Shown here: in pieces, positions 55,889 through 64,000 of the stretch
Layout of the letters: each line of letters starts with the position of its first letter
Numbering within the stretch: the first letter of the stretch is position 1
Assembly (NCBI RefSeq): GCF_013359755.1
Contig: NZ_JABMCJ010000091.1
Location: 1 to 64,000, forward strand
From: Tardiphaga robiniae
GTDB lineage: Bacteria > Pseudomonadota > Alphaproteobacteria > Rhizobiales > Xanthobacteraceae
Direction: 5' to 3'
Length of the DNA stretch: 64,000 nucleotides
Made by a program: the position numbers and the translations under genes
Notes under the pieces: model-generated
The model's database searches: none
What the model saw: the letters and a program-made list of their open reading frames with translations, nothing else
Told to the model about the DNA's origin: nothing

Positions 55889-57256
55889 TTACTTTGATAC
55901 GCGCAATGCGTTGAGCGAGTTGCCGATTGCCTTGAAGGCGTCGGCGATGCCGGCGTTGGTGCTTGTAGGAAAGAAATTGCCGGGATCGGCGCAGGATTTC
56001 AAAACTGCGGACTCCGGATCGCCGCCCGTGTTGACCTGGATCGTATAGATCACGGTGTCCTGCTTGTTGGTCACCGGGTTCAGCTTTTTGATATTGGCAC
56101 ACAGTAACTTCTGTCGATCGTCAACCAGTGTCGACCAATTGGCGCCGTCACCGTACCATCGGTCCTTGGTATTCATGCCGTCCGACAAGATGATAAGTGC
56201 ATCTGTGTATTTGTAGTTCGAATCCTTGGCCGGTGCCGGGAATGGATCGCTACCGATCTGCAAGGTGCGCCAGGCCCAGGCCATGCCGATCGGCTGGTTG
56301 GTGCCGCCATTCGCCGACAGGGCATCGATCTTGTCTGTCAGCGTCTTAACGTTGGCAGGACCATAAGCCGATGTCATCCCAAGAATGGCTGAGGGGCATG
56401 CATTGTACTGGTAGGCCGGATAACGTGCTGTGCCCGACGGGGCTTCGTTGGTGGTGTCGTAAGGCTGATCACGGTCAGTGACGCAGCCATTCCAGGCGTT
56501 CTTGTTGGAGCTCGCGTTCCAGGTTTGGCCAGCCGCTTGGCACTCGGCTTTGGTGTCGTAGTACGGATAGCTGCAGGATCCATATTCGTCCCATTTGAGC
56601 CAGGTCGCGTTCTTGTTCGACGCGCCGACATTGACCATCTGCGCAAACGGAATGATCGAGATATAAGTGTCCTCGGTCATGCGCGAGTTGGCGCTCAGCG
56701 TCTTGATGAGACCCGTTGCTGCGTCCTGCATCGCCTTCAATTTGCCGGTCCCCATACCCATCGACCCGGTGACGTCGAGCGCCATGGCGACGCGCATGCG
56801 CGTCGAGCCCCAGGTCGTGGTCGAGCCGCTGCCGATCCCTAGTTGCGGGAGGCCGACCATCTTCATGAAATCGGTTGCGACGGCGCCGGAGCCGTTGACC
56901 GTGACCGTGGAGCCGTCCTTGGTGTTGGTCGTGTAGCTCGCCGTCACCGTGATCTGGCCGGCATTCGTGTTGTTGTACAGCGCGTTGAAATAGGCCTTCG
57001 CCTTGTCGGTGACATCGGTCGCCGACATGGTCGGATTGGCGGACAGGTCCTTCGAAACCATCAAGGCTGCAGAGTCGAGCGCCGCTTGCATCGCCGAGCG
57101 GGCAGCGTTGGCCCGGGAGTAGTCGACGGCGGCGCCCACGAAGCCGAGCAGGGGCACCAGAGCGACGGCGAAGGTCATCGCGATATTGCCGCCATCGTGG
57201 CGTGCAAATCGGGATGCGATGCGCTTCGCCTGGCTTGAAATCGATTGAATAAACAT
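55889..57256 (-). CDS. TadG-like pilus-assembly protein with VWA domain
   Basis: The product has 455 residues from the ATG opening MFIQSISSQAKRIASRFARH; an in-frame ATG 33 nt upstream is possible. The N-terminus is TadE/TadG-like (GGNIAMTFAVALVPLLGFVG, AAVDYSRANAARSAMQAALD), a single helix with the conserved glutamate-free pattern. A VWA domain follows, with MIDAS ALDVTGSMGMG (DxTxS variant) and ALIILSDGMNTKDR. Such proteins are anchored in the inner membrane and face the periplasm. No other tad gene is adjacent. Confidence 0.88.
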   Translation of the reverse strand: MFIQSISSQAKRIASRFARHDGGNIAMTFAVALVPLLGFVGAAVDYSRANAARSAMQAALDSAALMVSKDLSANPTMSATDVTDKAKAYFNALYNNTNAGQITVTASYTTNTKDGSTVTVNGSGAVATDFMKMVGLPQLGIGSGSTTTWGSTRMRVAMALDVTGSMGMGTGKLKAMQDAATGLIKTLSANSRMTEDTYISIIPFAQMVNVGASNKNATWLKWDEYGSCSYPYYDTKAECQAAGQTWNASSNKNAWNGCVTDRDQPYDTTNEAPSGTARYPAYQYNACPSAILGMTSAYGPANVKTLTDKIDALSANGGTNQPIGMAWAWRTLQIGSDPFPAPAKDSNYKYTDALIILSDGMNTKDRWYGDGANWSTLVDDRQKLLCANIKKLNPVTNKQDTVIYTIQVNTGGDPESAVLKSCADPGNFFPTSTNAGIADAFKAIGNSLNALRVSK

Positions 57257-57688
57257 CGTGACCGCCAATGGTGAGTTTCTGGAGGTCATTTCGGGGGCGG
57301 CGGCTGAACAGGTGGTAAAGGCGTCCTCAGAAAATCGGTAAAAGGCCAACTATTGGCGTGCCGCTGCGTCAGCGCCCGGTATTATCGTGAACGACGGTTA
57401 AATGGCTCGTTTGCTTGTCCGGTCAAATCGAGCACGATCGGTTAACCCTGACCGGACCGGGGGCCATCAGGCGGGGGCGCGGCGAGCCATTCCAGGTGCT
57501 TGCAGTGTGCTTGCGAGAACGGCCACAGGAACCCATATTGGCTCCATCGGTCCTGTAACGGACAGCGTCGCACCCATGCGGCGACCCGGGGCGCCTCTGT
57601 GCCCGAGGCGTCCGGCAGCACGTCGTGGCTGGGGACGCTGTCAATTCGGGGCTGGCCAATATCGGCTAGGGACTTTTATACAGGCGCT
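57257..57688. other. Gene-free spacer between TadG-like and clpS genes
   Basis: The 432 bases contain promoter regions for two divergent genes. A GGTTAACC palindrome (57440-57447) and a TTATAC sequence shortly before the clpS ATG are the only notable elements. A 109-codon open frame that starts here at 57402 has no recognisable product and runs into clpS, so I left it out. Confidence 0.45.
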
Positions 57689-58111
57689 ATGTTCCAGAAA
57701 CCTTCGAAATTCATGCCTGACGGCATCCTGATGCCTGTGGCCGGCACCCTCGACGATCGCCGCCGGCGGCCGCGTGGCATGGCAGAGGACGACAACCGGT
57801 CCAATGCGCCCGGTGGGCCGGCCACCTCGGTCATCACCAAGGTCAAACCCAAGACCAAGCGTCCCAACCTGTATCGCGTGCTGATCCTCAACGACGATTA
57901 CACGCCGATGGAATTCGTCGTGCATGTGCTGGAAAAGTTCTTCCAGAAGGACGCCGAGGCGGCGACGCAGATCATGCTCCACGTTCATCATCACGGGATC
58001 GGGGAATGCGGCGTTTTCACCTATGAGATCGCCGAAACCAAAGTGACGCAGGTGATGGATTTTGCGCGCAAGCACCAGCACCCTTTGCAATGCGTGATGG
58101 AAAAGAAGTAG
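57689..58111 (+). CDS. clpS: ATP-dependent Clp protease adaptor ClpS
   Basis: The product has 140 residues from ATG 57689; the inner ATG at 57779 gives 110 residues, nearer to the usual length, and may be the true start. The core is unmistakable: [20 protein letters not shown] (the substrate pocket NDDYT), [20 protein letters not shown] and [16 protein letters not shown]. ClpS delivers N-end-rule substrates to ClpAP. clpA follows 252 nt downstream. Confidence 0.95.
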   Translation: MFQKPSKFMPDGILMPVAGTLDDRRRRPRGMAEDDNRSNAPGGPATSVITKVKPKTKRPNLYRVLILNDDYTPMEFVVHVLEKFFQKDAEAATQIMLHVHHHGIGECGVFTYEIAETKVTQVMDFARKHQHPLQCVMEKK

Positions 58112-58363
58112 CCTCGCGTGAATTCCCGGAAACTGGGAACGGGTCTTGCATTGAACTGATGTGAGTCGAACGCGGTCGTTCGGCTGCGTCAACAGCGCAT
58201 GTGACAATGCGCTGGAATGAACAGACGTGCTCTGCGGACGCGTCACAACAAGCAGCGGGAACCAGCCTTTCACCACGATCAGACATCACTATATGTGAGA
58301 AAGGTTCTTGTTGCCTGACCCGGCAACGACGATCATGATGGTGGGGGCCAACGAGGACGCGGA

Positions 58364-60763
58364 ATGCCAACTTTTTCTCAAAGCCTTGAACAATCGCTGC
58401 ATCGGGCGCTCTCGATTGCGAACGAGCGGCACCACCAATATGCGACGCTGGAGCATCTCCTGCTGTCGCTGGTGGATGACAGCGACGCAGCGGCAGTGAT
58501 GCGGGCGTGCAGCGTCGATCTCGACAAGTTGCGCGGCAGTCTGGTCAATTATCTCGAAACCGAATTCGAAAACCTGGTGACGGATGGCGCAGATGACGCC
58601 AAGCCGACCGCCGGTTTCCAGCGCGTGATCCAGCGCGCCGTCATTCATGTGCAGTCGTCGGGTCGCGAAGAAGTGACCGGCGCCAATGTGCTGATCGCGA
58701 TCTTCGCCGAACGCGAAAGTCATGCCGCGTATTTCCTGCAGGAGCAGGACATGACGCGCTATGACGCAGTGAATTACATCAGCCACGGCATTGCCAAACG
58801 GCCGGGCGTTTCCGAGGCGCGGCCGGTGCGCGGCGTTGACGAAGAGACCGAGACCAAGAACGGCGACGACGCCAAGAAGAAGGGCGAGGCGCTCGATACC
58901 TATTGCGTCAACCTCAACAAGAAGGCGCGTGACGGCAAGATCGATCCGGTGATCGGGCGTACGGCCGAGATCAACCGCGCGATCCAGGTCCTGTGCCGTC
59001 GGCAGAAGAACAATCCGCTGTTCGTCGGCGAAGCCGGCGTCGGCAAGACGGCGATTGCCGAAGGTCTGGCCAAGCGCATCGTCGATAGCGATGTGCCGGA
59101 AGTGCTGTCCGCGGCCACCGTCTTCTCGCTGGACATGGGTACGTTGCTGGCCGGCACGCGCTATCGCGGCGACTTCGAGGAGCGCCTGAAGCAGGTGCTC
59201 AAGGAACTCGAAGCGCATCCGAATGCGATCCTGTTCATCGACGAAATCCATACGGTGATCGGCGCCGGCGCCACCTCGGGCGGCGCGATGGATGCCTCGA
59301 ATCTGCTCAAGCCCGCGCTGGCTTCGGGTGCGATCCGTTGCATGGGCTCGACCACCTACAAGGAATATCGCCAGCACTTCGAGAAGGACCGCGCTCTGGT
59401 GCGCCGGTTCCAGAAGATCGACGTCAACGAACCGACCGTGGAAGACGCGATCTCGATCCTGAAGGGCCTCAAGCCGTATTTCGAGGACTATCACAAGCTC
59501 AAATACACCAACGAGGCCATCGAGGCCGCGGTGCAGCTGTCGTCGCGCTACATCCACGACCGCAAGCTGCCGGACAAGGCGATCGACGTGATCGACGAGT
59601 CGGGTGCGGCGCAGATGCTGGTGGCCGAGAGCAAGCGCAAGAAGACAATCGGCATCAAGGAAATCGAGACCACGATCGCGACCATGGCGCGAATCCCGCC
59701 CAAGAGCGTGTCGAAGGACGATGCCGAGGTGCTGCGGCATCTTGAGTCGACTTTGAAGCGCGTCGTGTTCGGTCAGGACAAGGCGATCGAAGCCTTGGCG
59801 GCATCGATCAAGCTGGCCCGTGCCGGCTTGCGCGAGCCGGAGAAGCCGATTGGCTCGTATCTGTTCTCGGGCCCGACCGGCGTCGGCAAGACCGAAGTGG
59901 CGAAGCAGCTGGCGTCGTCGCTGGGTGTCGAGCTTATTCGGTTCGACATGTCCGAATATATGGAGCGGCACACCGTGTCGCGCCTGATCGGCGCGCCTCC
60001 CGGCTATGTCGGCTTCGATCAGGGTGGTCTGCTGACCGATGGCGTGGACCAGCATCCGCATTGCGTGGTGCTGCTCGACGAAATCGAGAAGGCGCATCCG
60101 GATCTGTACAATGTGCTGCTGCAGGTGATGGATCACGGCCGGCTGACCGACCATAACGGCAAGCAGGTCTCGTTCCGCAACGTGATCCTGATCATGACGA
60201 CCAATGCCGGCGCCGCCGACATGGCGCGTGCGGCCTTCGGCTTCACCCGCGGCAAGCGGGAAGGCGAGGATCAGGAGGCGATCAACCGGCAGTTCGCGCC
60301 GGAATTCCGCAACCGCCTCGATGCAGTCGTGTCCTTCGCACATCTGAATTCGGATGTGATCGGCATGGTGGTGGAGAAGTTCGTGCTGCAGCTGGAAGCC
60401 CAGCTCGCAGACCGCGACGTCACCATCGAACTGTCCGATCCCGCCAAGGCCTGGCTGATCCAGCACGGCTATGACGAGCAGATGGGTGCGCGCCCGATGG
60501 GCCGCGTGATCCAGGAGCACATCAAGAAGCCGCTGGCCGACGAACTGCTGTTCGGCAAGCTCAAGAATGGCGGCCATGTCCGCGTCATCCTGAAGAAGGA
60601 CGAGGCGGTGCTCGGTGTCGAGCAGGAAAGCATCGGCTTCGAATTCGTCGATGGTCCCGTGACGCCGAAGCCGGAGAAGCTGCCGGCCAAGCGCGGCGCG
60701 GCGAAGAAGCCGAAGTCGGGCAAGGGCTCGGGTTCGGCCAAGGGACCGCTGGAGAAGGCGTAA
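58364..60763 (+). CDS. clpA: ATP-dependent Clp protease ATP-binding subunit ClpA
   Basis: The product has 799 residues. The N-domain ([20 protein letters not shown]) binds ClpS. AAA domain 1 has Walker [10 protein letters not shown] near 221-229 and domain 2 has GPTGVGKTE near 502-510. [20 protein letters not shown] and the ClpP-binding loop region are present. The last 35 residues are a lysine-rich tail ([20 protein letters not shown]). ClpA unfolds substrates and feeds them to ClpP. A ribosome site GAGGACGCGGA precedes the ATG. Confidence 0.97.
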   Translation: MPTFSQSLEQSLHRALSIANERHHQYATLEHLLLSLVDDSDAAAVMRACSVDLDKLRGSLVNYLETEFENLVTDGADDAKPTAGFQRVIQRAVIHVQSSGREEVTGANVLIAIFAERESHAAYFLQEQDMTRYDAVNYISHGIAKRPGVSEARPVRGVDEETETKNGDDAKKKGEALDTYCVNLNKKARDGKIDPVIGRTAEINRAIQVLCRRQKNNPLFVGEAGVGKTAIAEGLAKRIVDSDVPEVLSAATVFSLDMGTLLAGTRYRGDFEERLKQVLKELEAHPNAILFIDEIHTVIGAGATSGGAMDASNLLKPALASGAIRCMGSTTYKEYRQHFEKDRALVRRFQKIDVNEPTVEDAISILKGLKPYFEDYHKLKYTNEAIEAAVQLSSRYIHDRKLPDKAIDVIDESGAAQMLVAESKRKKTIGIKEIETTIATMARIPPKSVSKDDAEVLRHLESTLKRVVFGQDKAIEALAASIKLARAGLREPEKPIGSYLFSGPTGVGKTEVAKQLASSLGVELIRFDMSEYMERHTVSRLIGAPPGYVGFDQGGLLTDGVDQHPHCVVLLDEIEKAHPDLYNVLLQVMDHGRLTDHNGKQVSFRNVILIMTTNAGAADMARAAFGFTRGKREGEDQEAINRQFAPEFRNRLDAVVSFAHLNSDVIGMVVEKFVLQLEAQLADRDVTIELSDPAKAWLIQHGYDEQMGARPMGRVIQEHIKKPLADELLFGKLKNGGHVRVILKKDEAVLGVEQESIGFEFVDGPVTPKPEKLPAKRGAAKKPKSGKGSGSAKGPLEKA

Positions 60764-60786
60764 GCCATCGGGCGATTGAACAAATG

Positions 60787-60819
60787 AAAGCGGCCGGTGA
60801 GAGATCACCGGCCGTTTTT
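60787..60819 (+). terminator. Terminator of clpA
   Basis: The arms CGGCCGGTGA (60791-60800) and TCACCGGCCG (60805-60814) pair perfectly around GAGA and are followed by TTTTT. It lies 27 nt after the clpA stop. Confidence 0.92.
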
Positions 60820-60842
60820 GTTTTGGGGGATACGCTCTCTGT

Positions 60843-60941
60843 CCTCATGGTGAGGAGGCGCCTCTTCGGCGCCGTCTCGAACCATGAATGCATATGCACC
60901 CATCCTTCGAGACGCGCGCAAGCGCGCTCCTCAGGATGAGG
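60843..60941. repeat. Dispersed REP-like element (CCTCATGGTGAGG family)
   Basis: The element begins CCTCATGGTGAGGAGG and ends CTCCTCAGGATGAGG, with internal GTCTCGAACCATGA and CATCCTTCGAGAC. Several parts pair with one another, giving two linked hairpins. From memory this is one of the most frequent intergenic elements of Bradyrhizobium and Rhodopseudomonas. It lies between clpA and the PilZ gene, downstream of both. Confidence 0.8.
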
Positions 60942-60976
60942 GCTGAGTTTGCGGTTTTGTTATTTGGCCAAACGCC

Positions 60977-61327
60977 TTACTGCCCCAGCAGTTTCTGAAT
61001 CTGCTTTTGCAATTCGCGCTTTTTCTTCTCGCTCTTGCGCAGGCGCTCTTCGATGTCGGAGCTTTCCTTGCCCTCTACCGGCGGATCGGTGAAGGCGACG
61101 CCCACGATGTTGTCGCGCCACCAGACGATCCTGGCGAGGAACGAACGGCCCTTTCGCGCGATGTTGAGTGTCAGCTCATCCTTCGGCAGCCGCGCGCCGC
61201 TGCCAAATTCGATGCGGGCGCCGTCTTCGGAAATGTCGCGCACGACACATTCCTTGGCCTTCTGGTCCTTGGACGCGACGGCACCGTAGATCACCTTGTC
61301 TCTGACGTTCTTGCGCCGCTCGTCCAT
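60977..61327 (-). CDS. PilZ-domain protein with C-terminal coiled coil
   Basis: The product has 116 residues from the ATG opening MDERRKNVRDKVIYGAVASK. The PilZ signature is present as a basic RRxxxR-like start (ERRKNVR) and DISEDGARIEF, the two halves that grip cyclic di-GMP. The last 30 residues form a charged helix (IEERLRKSEKKKRELQKQIQ). It probably reports c-di-GMP to a partner protein. Binding residues look intact, so it is likely functional. Confidence 0.88.
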   Translation of the reverse strand: MDERRKNVRDKVIYGAVASKDQKAKECVVRDISEDGARIEFGSGARLPKDELTLNIARKGRSFLARIVWWRDNIVGVAFTDPPVEGKESSDIEERLRKSEKKKRELQKQIQKLLGQ

Positions 61328-61461
61328 GTCCTGAGGCCCCCTGAGGTTACAGGCGGGGACTGTACGCAGTTCCATCCGGCGGGGAAGGCTCTCGCGCGGA
61401 TTGAGCGGATTTAACGTAAACCAAAGTTAAGGGCGATCGCCGAAAGACGGGGTGATCGGCC

Positions 61462-62397
61462 TCAGGCCGTCGTTTCGCGCAGTCCCCGGGCAATGTCTTT
61501 CTGCTTGTCGAATTCGGCCCGGCGGCGCGCCAGTTCCTCGGCGCTGAGCAGAGCGACATTGTTGTAGTCGCGCTTCCAGACGGCATCCCTGGCCCAGCGC
61601 TGCGGCGACTGCAGGGTGGTCTGCGGACCCACGGCGGATTCCAGCAGGCGCAGGGCCAATTCCAGGGTTTGCGCCTGCGAGGCCTTGTCATGCGGCTTGC
61701 CGGCGGAATTGCCTAGGGGGAAGTCGCTGAACAGAAAACGGGGCACGGCAGCGTGTTCGACAATGTCCTTGGCGCAGCCCGTTACCACGGTGGCAATGCC
61801 ATTGGCCTCCAGCTCGCGGGCGACGAGACTGATGGTCTGGTGGCAGACCGGGCAATTCGGCACCAGGACGGCGACATCGACACCATCGGCTTTGGCGCGC
61901 TTGACGATCTCCGGCGCGTCGGTCTCAAGGGTCACGCGATGGCTGCGATTGGTCGGTGCGCCATAGAACCGCGGCGCGACACTGCCGATGCGGCCGGATG
62001 CGGCGAGTTCACGCAGCGCGGGCAGTGGAAACCAGGTGCCGCTGTCGTCCGCCCTCGTGTGCACGCGATCATAGGCGATGTGCGAGATGCGCAGGTCATG
62101 ATCGACCGACGTATCGCCGTCATAGACCTGATAGAACTTGGCGCCGCCGTTATAGAGCGCGCCTGGACCCTGATCGCCCTTGGCGGGATCGAAGGGGGCT
62201 GCGGTGGTGACGATGGCGACGCGTGACTGCGCCAGCGGCTTCTTCAGCGGCTGGAACGGCGCGTCGACGTGATGGGCCCAGCGATAGGGAACGTCGTAGC
62301 CGATCGCCTGATAATAGGCGCGGGTGCGGGCCATATACTGGATCGGAACATCGTCGTCGCTGGCAAAGCCGGATGTGTCGTCGCGCGCCTCGGCCAT
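61462..62397 (-). CDS. Glycine/sarcosine/betaine reductase selenoprotein B-related protein
   Basis: The product has 311 residues from the ATG opening MAEARDDTSGFASDDDVPIQ, with GGGAG upstream; a GTG 9 nt earlier is less likely. It shows the GrdB-family pattern (VAIVTTAAPFDP, HDLRISHIAYDRVHTRADDS, AVLVPNCPVCHQTISLVARE). Where the clostridial enzyme uses selenocysteine, this protein has a CPVC motif (Cys182, Cys185) and a further Cys208 in TGCAKD. No reductase partner (grdA or grdC) is nearby, and the organism is presumably aerobic, so the true reaction is unknown. Confidence 0.85.
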   Translation of the reverse strand: MAEARDDTSGFASDDDVPIQYMARTRAYYQAIGYDVPYRWAHHVDAPFQPLKKPLAQSRVAIVTTAAPFDPAKGDQGPGALYNGGAKFYQVYDGDTSVDHDLRISHIAYDRVHTRADDSGTWFPLPALRELAASGRIGSVAPRFYGAPTNRSHRVTLETDAPEIVKRAKADGVDVAVLVPNCPVCHQTISLVARELEANGIATVVTGCAKDIVEHAAVPRFLFSDFPLGNSAGKPHDKASQAQTLELALRLLESAVGPQTTLQSPQRWARDAVWKRDYNNVALLSAEELARRRAEFDKQKDIARGLRETTA

Positions 62398-62487
62398 TGT
62401 TTGCACTCCCGCTTTTGCCGTCTTTCATTCATAGCTAGCTGCTGGGGTCCCGCTGTCAAGGCGCGGGGAATCCGCGCGGGATCAGGC

Positions 62488-63459
62488 ATGGCGTTCGGAA
62501 GCATCATCGGCCGGATAATTTGCCTCGCGGCGCTGTTGCTTGCGCCGGTCGCAGGCGTGCGCGCCGAGGAGCTTCCGGTCAGCGAATTGGCGAAGCCGGG
62601 TGCAGACCGGATGCTGTCAATGACGGCTCCGGAGAAGCCCAATCTGGCGCGGGACAGCGGCGCCCGCGAGTCGATGTGTCTGATGATCGAGTCCGCAGCG
62701 CGGGCCAACGACCTGCCGCTGGAATTCTTTGCCCGCGTGATCTGGCAGGAGAGCCGGTTTCAGCCCGATGCCGTGGGTCCCGTGACGCGCAATGGCCAGC
62801 GCGCACAGGGCATCGCGCAATTCATGCCGGGCACGGCCAATGAGCGGCGTCTGCTCGATCCGTTCGATCCGGTGCAGGCGCTGCCGAAATCGGCAGAGTT
62901 TCTCAGCGAGCTGCGCAACCAGTTCGGCAATCTCGGCCTCGCGGCTGCGGCCTATAATGCAGGACCGCGCCGCGTACAGGACTGGCTCGACGGCAAGGGA
63001 TACATGCCCGGCGAGACCCGCAACTATGTCTCCGCGATCACCGGCGCGACGGTGGAGGACTGGCAGGCTGCGGGCCGCAACGGCAAGACGCCGCCGCGTG
63101 CCGCGACGTCGAACTGCCGCGAGCTGATGGCACTACTGCAGCGCGCGCCCAATCCCTTCGTCACGCAACTGGAAGCGCGCGTGAAGCTCGGCGAAGCACG
63201 GCCATGGGGTGTGCAACTGGCGGCAGGCTTCAATCGTGATCGTGCCTTGATGTCCTATGCACGCGTGATGCTGCGCTTGCGCACGGTGGTCGGCGAACGC
63301 GATCCCAACCTGCTGAGTTCGCTGTTCCGAAGCCGCGGCACGCGAACCTTCTACCAGGTGAGGATCGGGACCGACACGCGTGACGAGGCCAACGATCTCT
63401 GCGGCAAGATCCGCCGGGCCGGGCAAGGCTGCCTGGTGCTGCGCAACGGCAGAGCGTGA
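62488..63459 (+). CDS. Lytic murein transglycosylase with C-terminal SPOR-like domain
   Basis: The product has 323 residues from the ATG opening MAFGSIIGRIICLAALLLAP, a signal peptide. The SLT fold is shown by FARVIWQESRFQPDAVG (catalytic Glu88), AQGIAQFMPGTA and GNLGLAAAAYNAGPRRVQDW. The last 45 residues (FYQVRIGTDTRDEANDLCGK, IRRAGQGCLVLRN) resemble a SPOR domain, pointing to septal peptidoglycan. It cleaves glycan strands to 1,6-anhydro ends. Confidence 0.9.
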   Translation: MAFGSIIGRIICLAALLLAPVAGVRAEELPVSELAKPGADRMLSMTAPEKPNLARDSGARESMCLMIESAARANDLPLEFFARVIWQESRFQPDAVGPVTRNGQRAQGIAQFMPGTANERRLLDPFDPVQALPKSAEFLSELRNQFGNLGLAAAAYNAGPRRVQDWLDGKGYMPGETRNYVSAITGATVEDWQAAGRNGKTPPRAATSNCRELMALLQRAPNPFVTQLEARVKLGEARPWGVQLAAGFNRDRALMSYARVMLRLRTVVGERDPNLLSSLFRSRGTRTFYQVRIGTDTRDEANDLCGKIRRAGQGCLVLRNGRA

Positions 63460-63550
63460 CTGCTGGCACCCTATGCATTGGCGCCTCTTGACGCCGGCGG
63501 CTTTCGGCAGCCTATGACAGGCCGGATCAACCAAGAAGAAACAAACACAC

Positions 63551-64000
63551 GTGTCGCTTCCTGCACTGGATTCACCGAGATGGCAGGGCAGTGCGGCGGC
63601 CTTCCTTTACGGCATGCGGTCGATCACCACGACCATCCTGACGCTGGTCTTGTTCGCAACCTATATCGGCATCGGCGCGCTGGCCCATGACACGCATTTC
63701 AGCCTGTTCTGGGCGTTGGCAAGTACGTTGTTCGTCTGGGCCGGTCCCGCACAGATTATTCTTCTCGTCGCGCTCGGCTCCGGCGCCACAGTGATCCAGG
63801 CGGCGCTCGCGGTGACCGTAAGTGCGATCCGTCTGTTTCCAATGGTGGTGTCGGTGCTGCCGATGCTGCGCATGCCGGATACCAAAAAGCGACAACTGAT
63901 CCTGCCATCGCACTTCATCGCAGTGACGCTCTGGGTCGAGTGTTTCCGGTTGATGCCGCTGGTCCCGCGTGAGCGACGCATCGCCTTCGTCAACGGCCTC
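63551..64000 (+). CDS. AzlC-family branched-chain amino acid permease, 5' part (cut by window edge)
   Basis: An open frame starts at GTG 63551 and runs for 150 codons to the last base. It reads SLPALDSPRWQGSAAAFLYG, then several hydrophobic helices (TILTLVLFATYIGIGALAHD, ALASTLFVWAGPAQIILLVA, AALAVTVSAIRLFPMVVSVL). The arrangement WAGPAQ and AIRLFPM is typical of AzlC, the large subunit of AzlCD exporters. The stop, and any azlD partner, lie outside the window. An internal ATG at about 63614 is a less likely start. Confidence 0.85.
   Translation, partial: MSLPALDSPRWQGSAAAFLYGMRSITTTILTLVLFATYIGIGALAHDTHFSLFWALASTLFVWAGPAQIILLVALGSGATVIQAALAVTVSAIRLFPMVVSVLPMLRMPDTKKRQLILPSHFIAVTLWVECFRLMPLVPRERRIAFVNGL

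Noticed and set aside
57402-57731. A 109-codon frame upstream of clpS
   Set aside because: Its product is arginine-rich without motifs and overlaps the clpS start in another frame.
58289-60808. An 839-codon minus-strand frame opposite clpA
   Set aside because: It is antisense to a certain ClpA gene with two Walker sites; no homology is recognised in the antisense translation.
61840-61870. A possible selenocysteine codon in the GrdB-like gene
   Set aside because: The catalytic site is encoded by ordinary cysteine codons and no in-frame TGA occurs inside the frame.

Overview
The window is chromosomal DNA of an alphaproteobacterium, most likely a member of the Nitrobacteraceae/Bradyrhizobiaceae (the Bradyrhizobium, Rhodopseudomonas, Tardiphaga and Afipia group). 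The evidence is the sequence of the alpha subunit of RNA polymerase and the ribosomal proteins, a MipZ division-site ATPase, a phasin gene with operators of PhaR type, a perfect CtrA-type box, a base composition that looks close to 60-63% GC, and several intergenic repeat families typical of that group. The genus cannot be fixed from the sequence alone. I found no rRNA, tRNA, CRISPR array, transposase or integrase.

Layout. 1-15227: the end of tuf, then the merged S10-spc-alpha ribosomal cluster (rpsJ to rplQ, including secY, adk and rpoA), all on the + strand, closed by a clear terminator. Its adk carries a 109-residue lysine-rich tail resembling histone H1. 15364-19604: an SDR dehydrogenase, an outer-membrane porin, and a zinc-free MDR oxidoreductase divergent from an HxlR regulator. 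19670-25773: a compact run with 4-bp overlaps (DegP-type protease, rarA, an RluC/D-type pseudouridine synthase), then bluB, a small secreted protein and the F1-ATPase assembly chaperone ATP12. 25831-27830: a FliK-like protein coupled to a free-standing FlhB C-terminal domain, behind a CtrA box. 28057-30992: a membrane protein plus membrane-fusion (HlyD) pair, a carboxymuconolactone-decarboxylase-like protein and a DUF4260 protein. 31171-32703: an acyl-CoA carboxylase beta subunit, followed by an AT-rich orphan gene that looks foreign and ends at a REP-like hairpin.

33636-41448 holds mostly small or secreted proteins (two alpha/beta hydrolases, a Tat-signal protein with an Arg/Trp/Tyr-rich tail, a TRIC-type channel, a glycerophosphodiesterase, an ArsR-type regulator divergent from a NIPSNAP protein, a formyltransferase). 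41659-43514 is a two-domain KaiC-like ATPase followed directly by a single-domain response regulator. 43815-47303 is a fused indolepyruvate ferredoxin oxidoreductase with a hairpin-rich leader. 47304-48178 is a gene-free mosaic of dispersed repeats. 48179-53030: panC, mipZ, an alpha/beta hydrolase, a VWA protein and a J-domain membrane protein. 53259-58111: a D-Ala-D-Ala carboxypeptidase with a SPOR domain, a phasin, a TadG/VWA protein and clpS. 58364-64000: clpA, a PilZ protein, a GrdB-related protein, a lytic transglycosylase and the start of an AzlC-type permease cut by the window edge.

How they work together: the first 15 kb is core translation and secretion machinery. ClpS and ClpA form the N-end-rule adaptor and unfoldase pair. 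MipZ and the carboxypeptidase serve division and the cell wall. The phasin belongs to polyhydroxyalkanoate storage. The least explained parts are the KaiC-like/receiver pair, the FliK/FlhB-fragment pair, the adk tail, the AT-rich orphan gene and the structured leader before the indolepyruvate oxidoreductase. No complete new system is demonstrated here.
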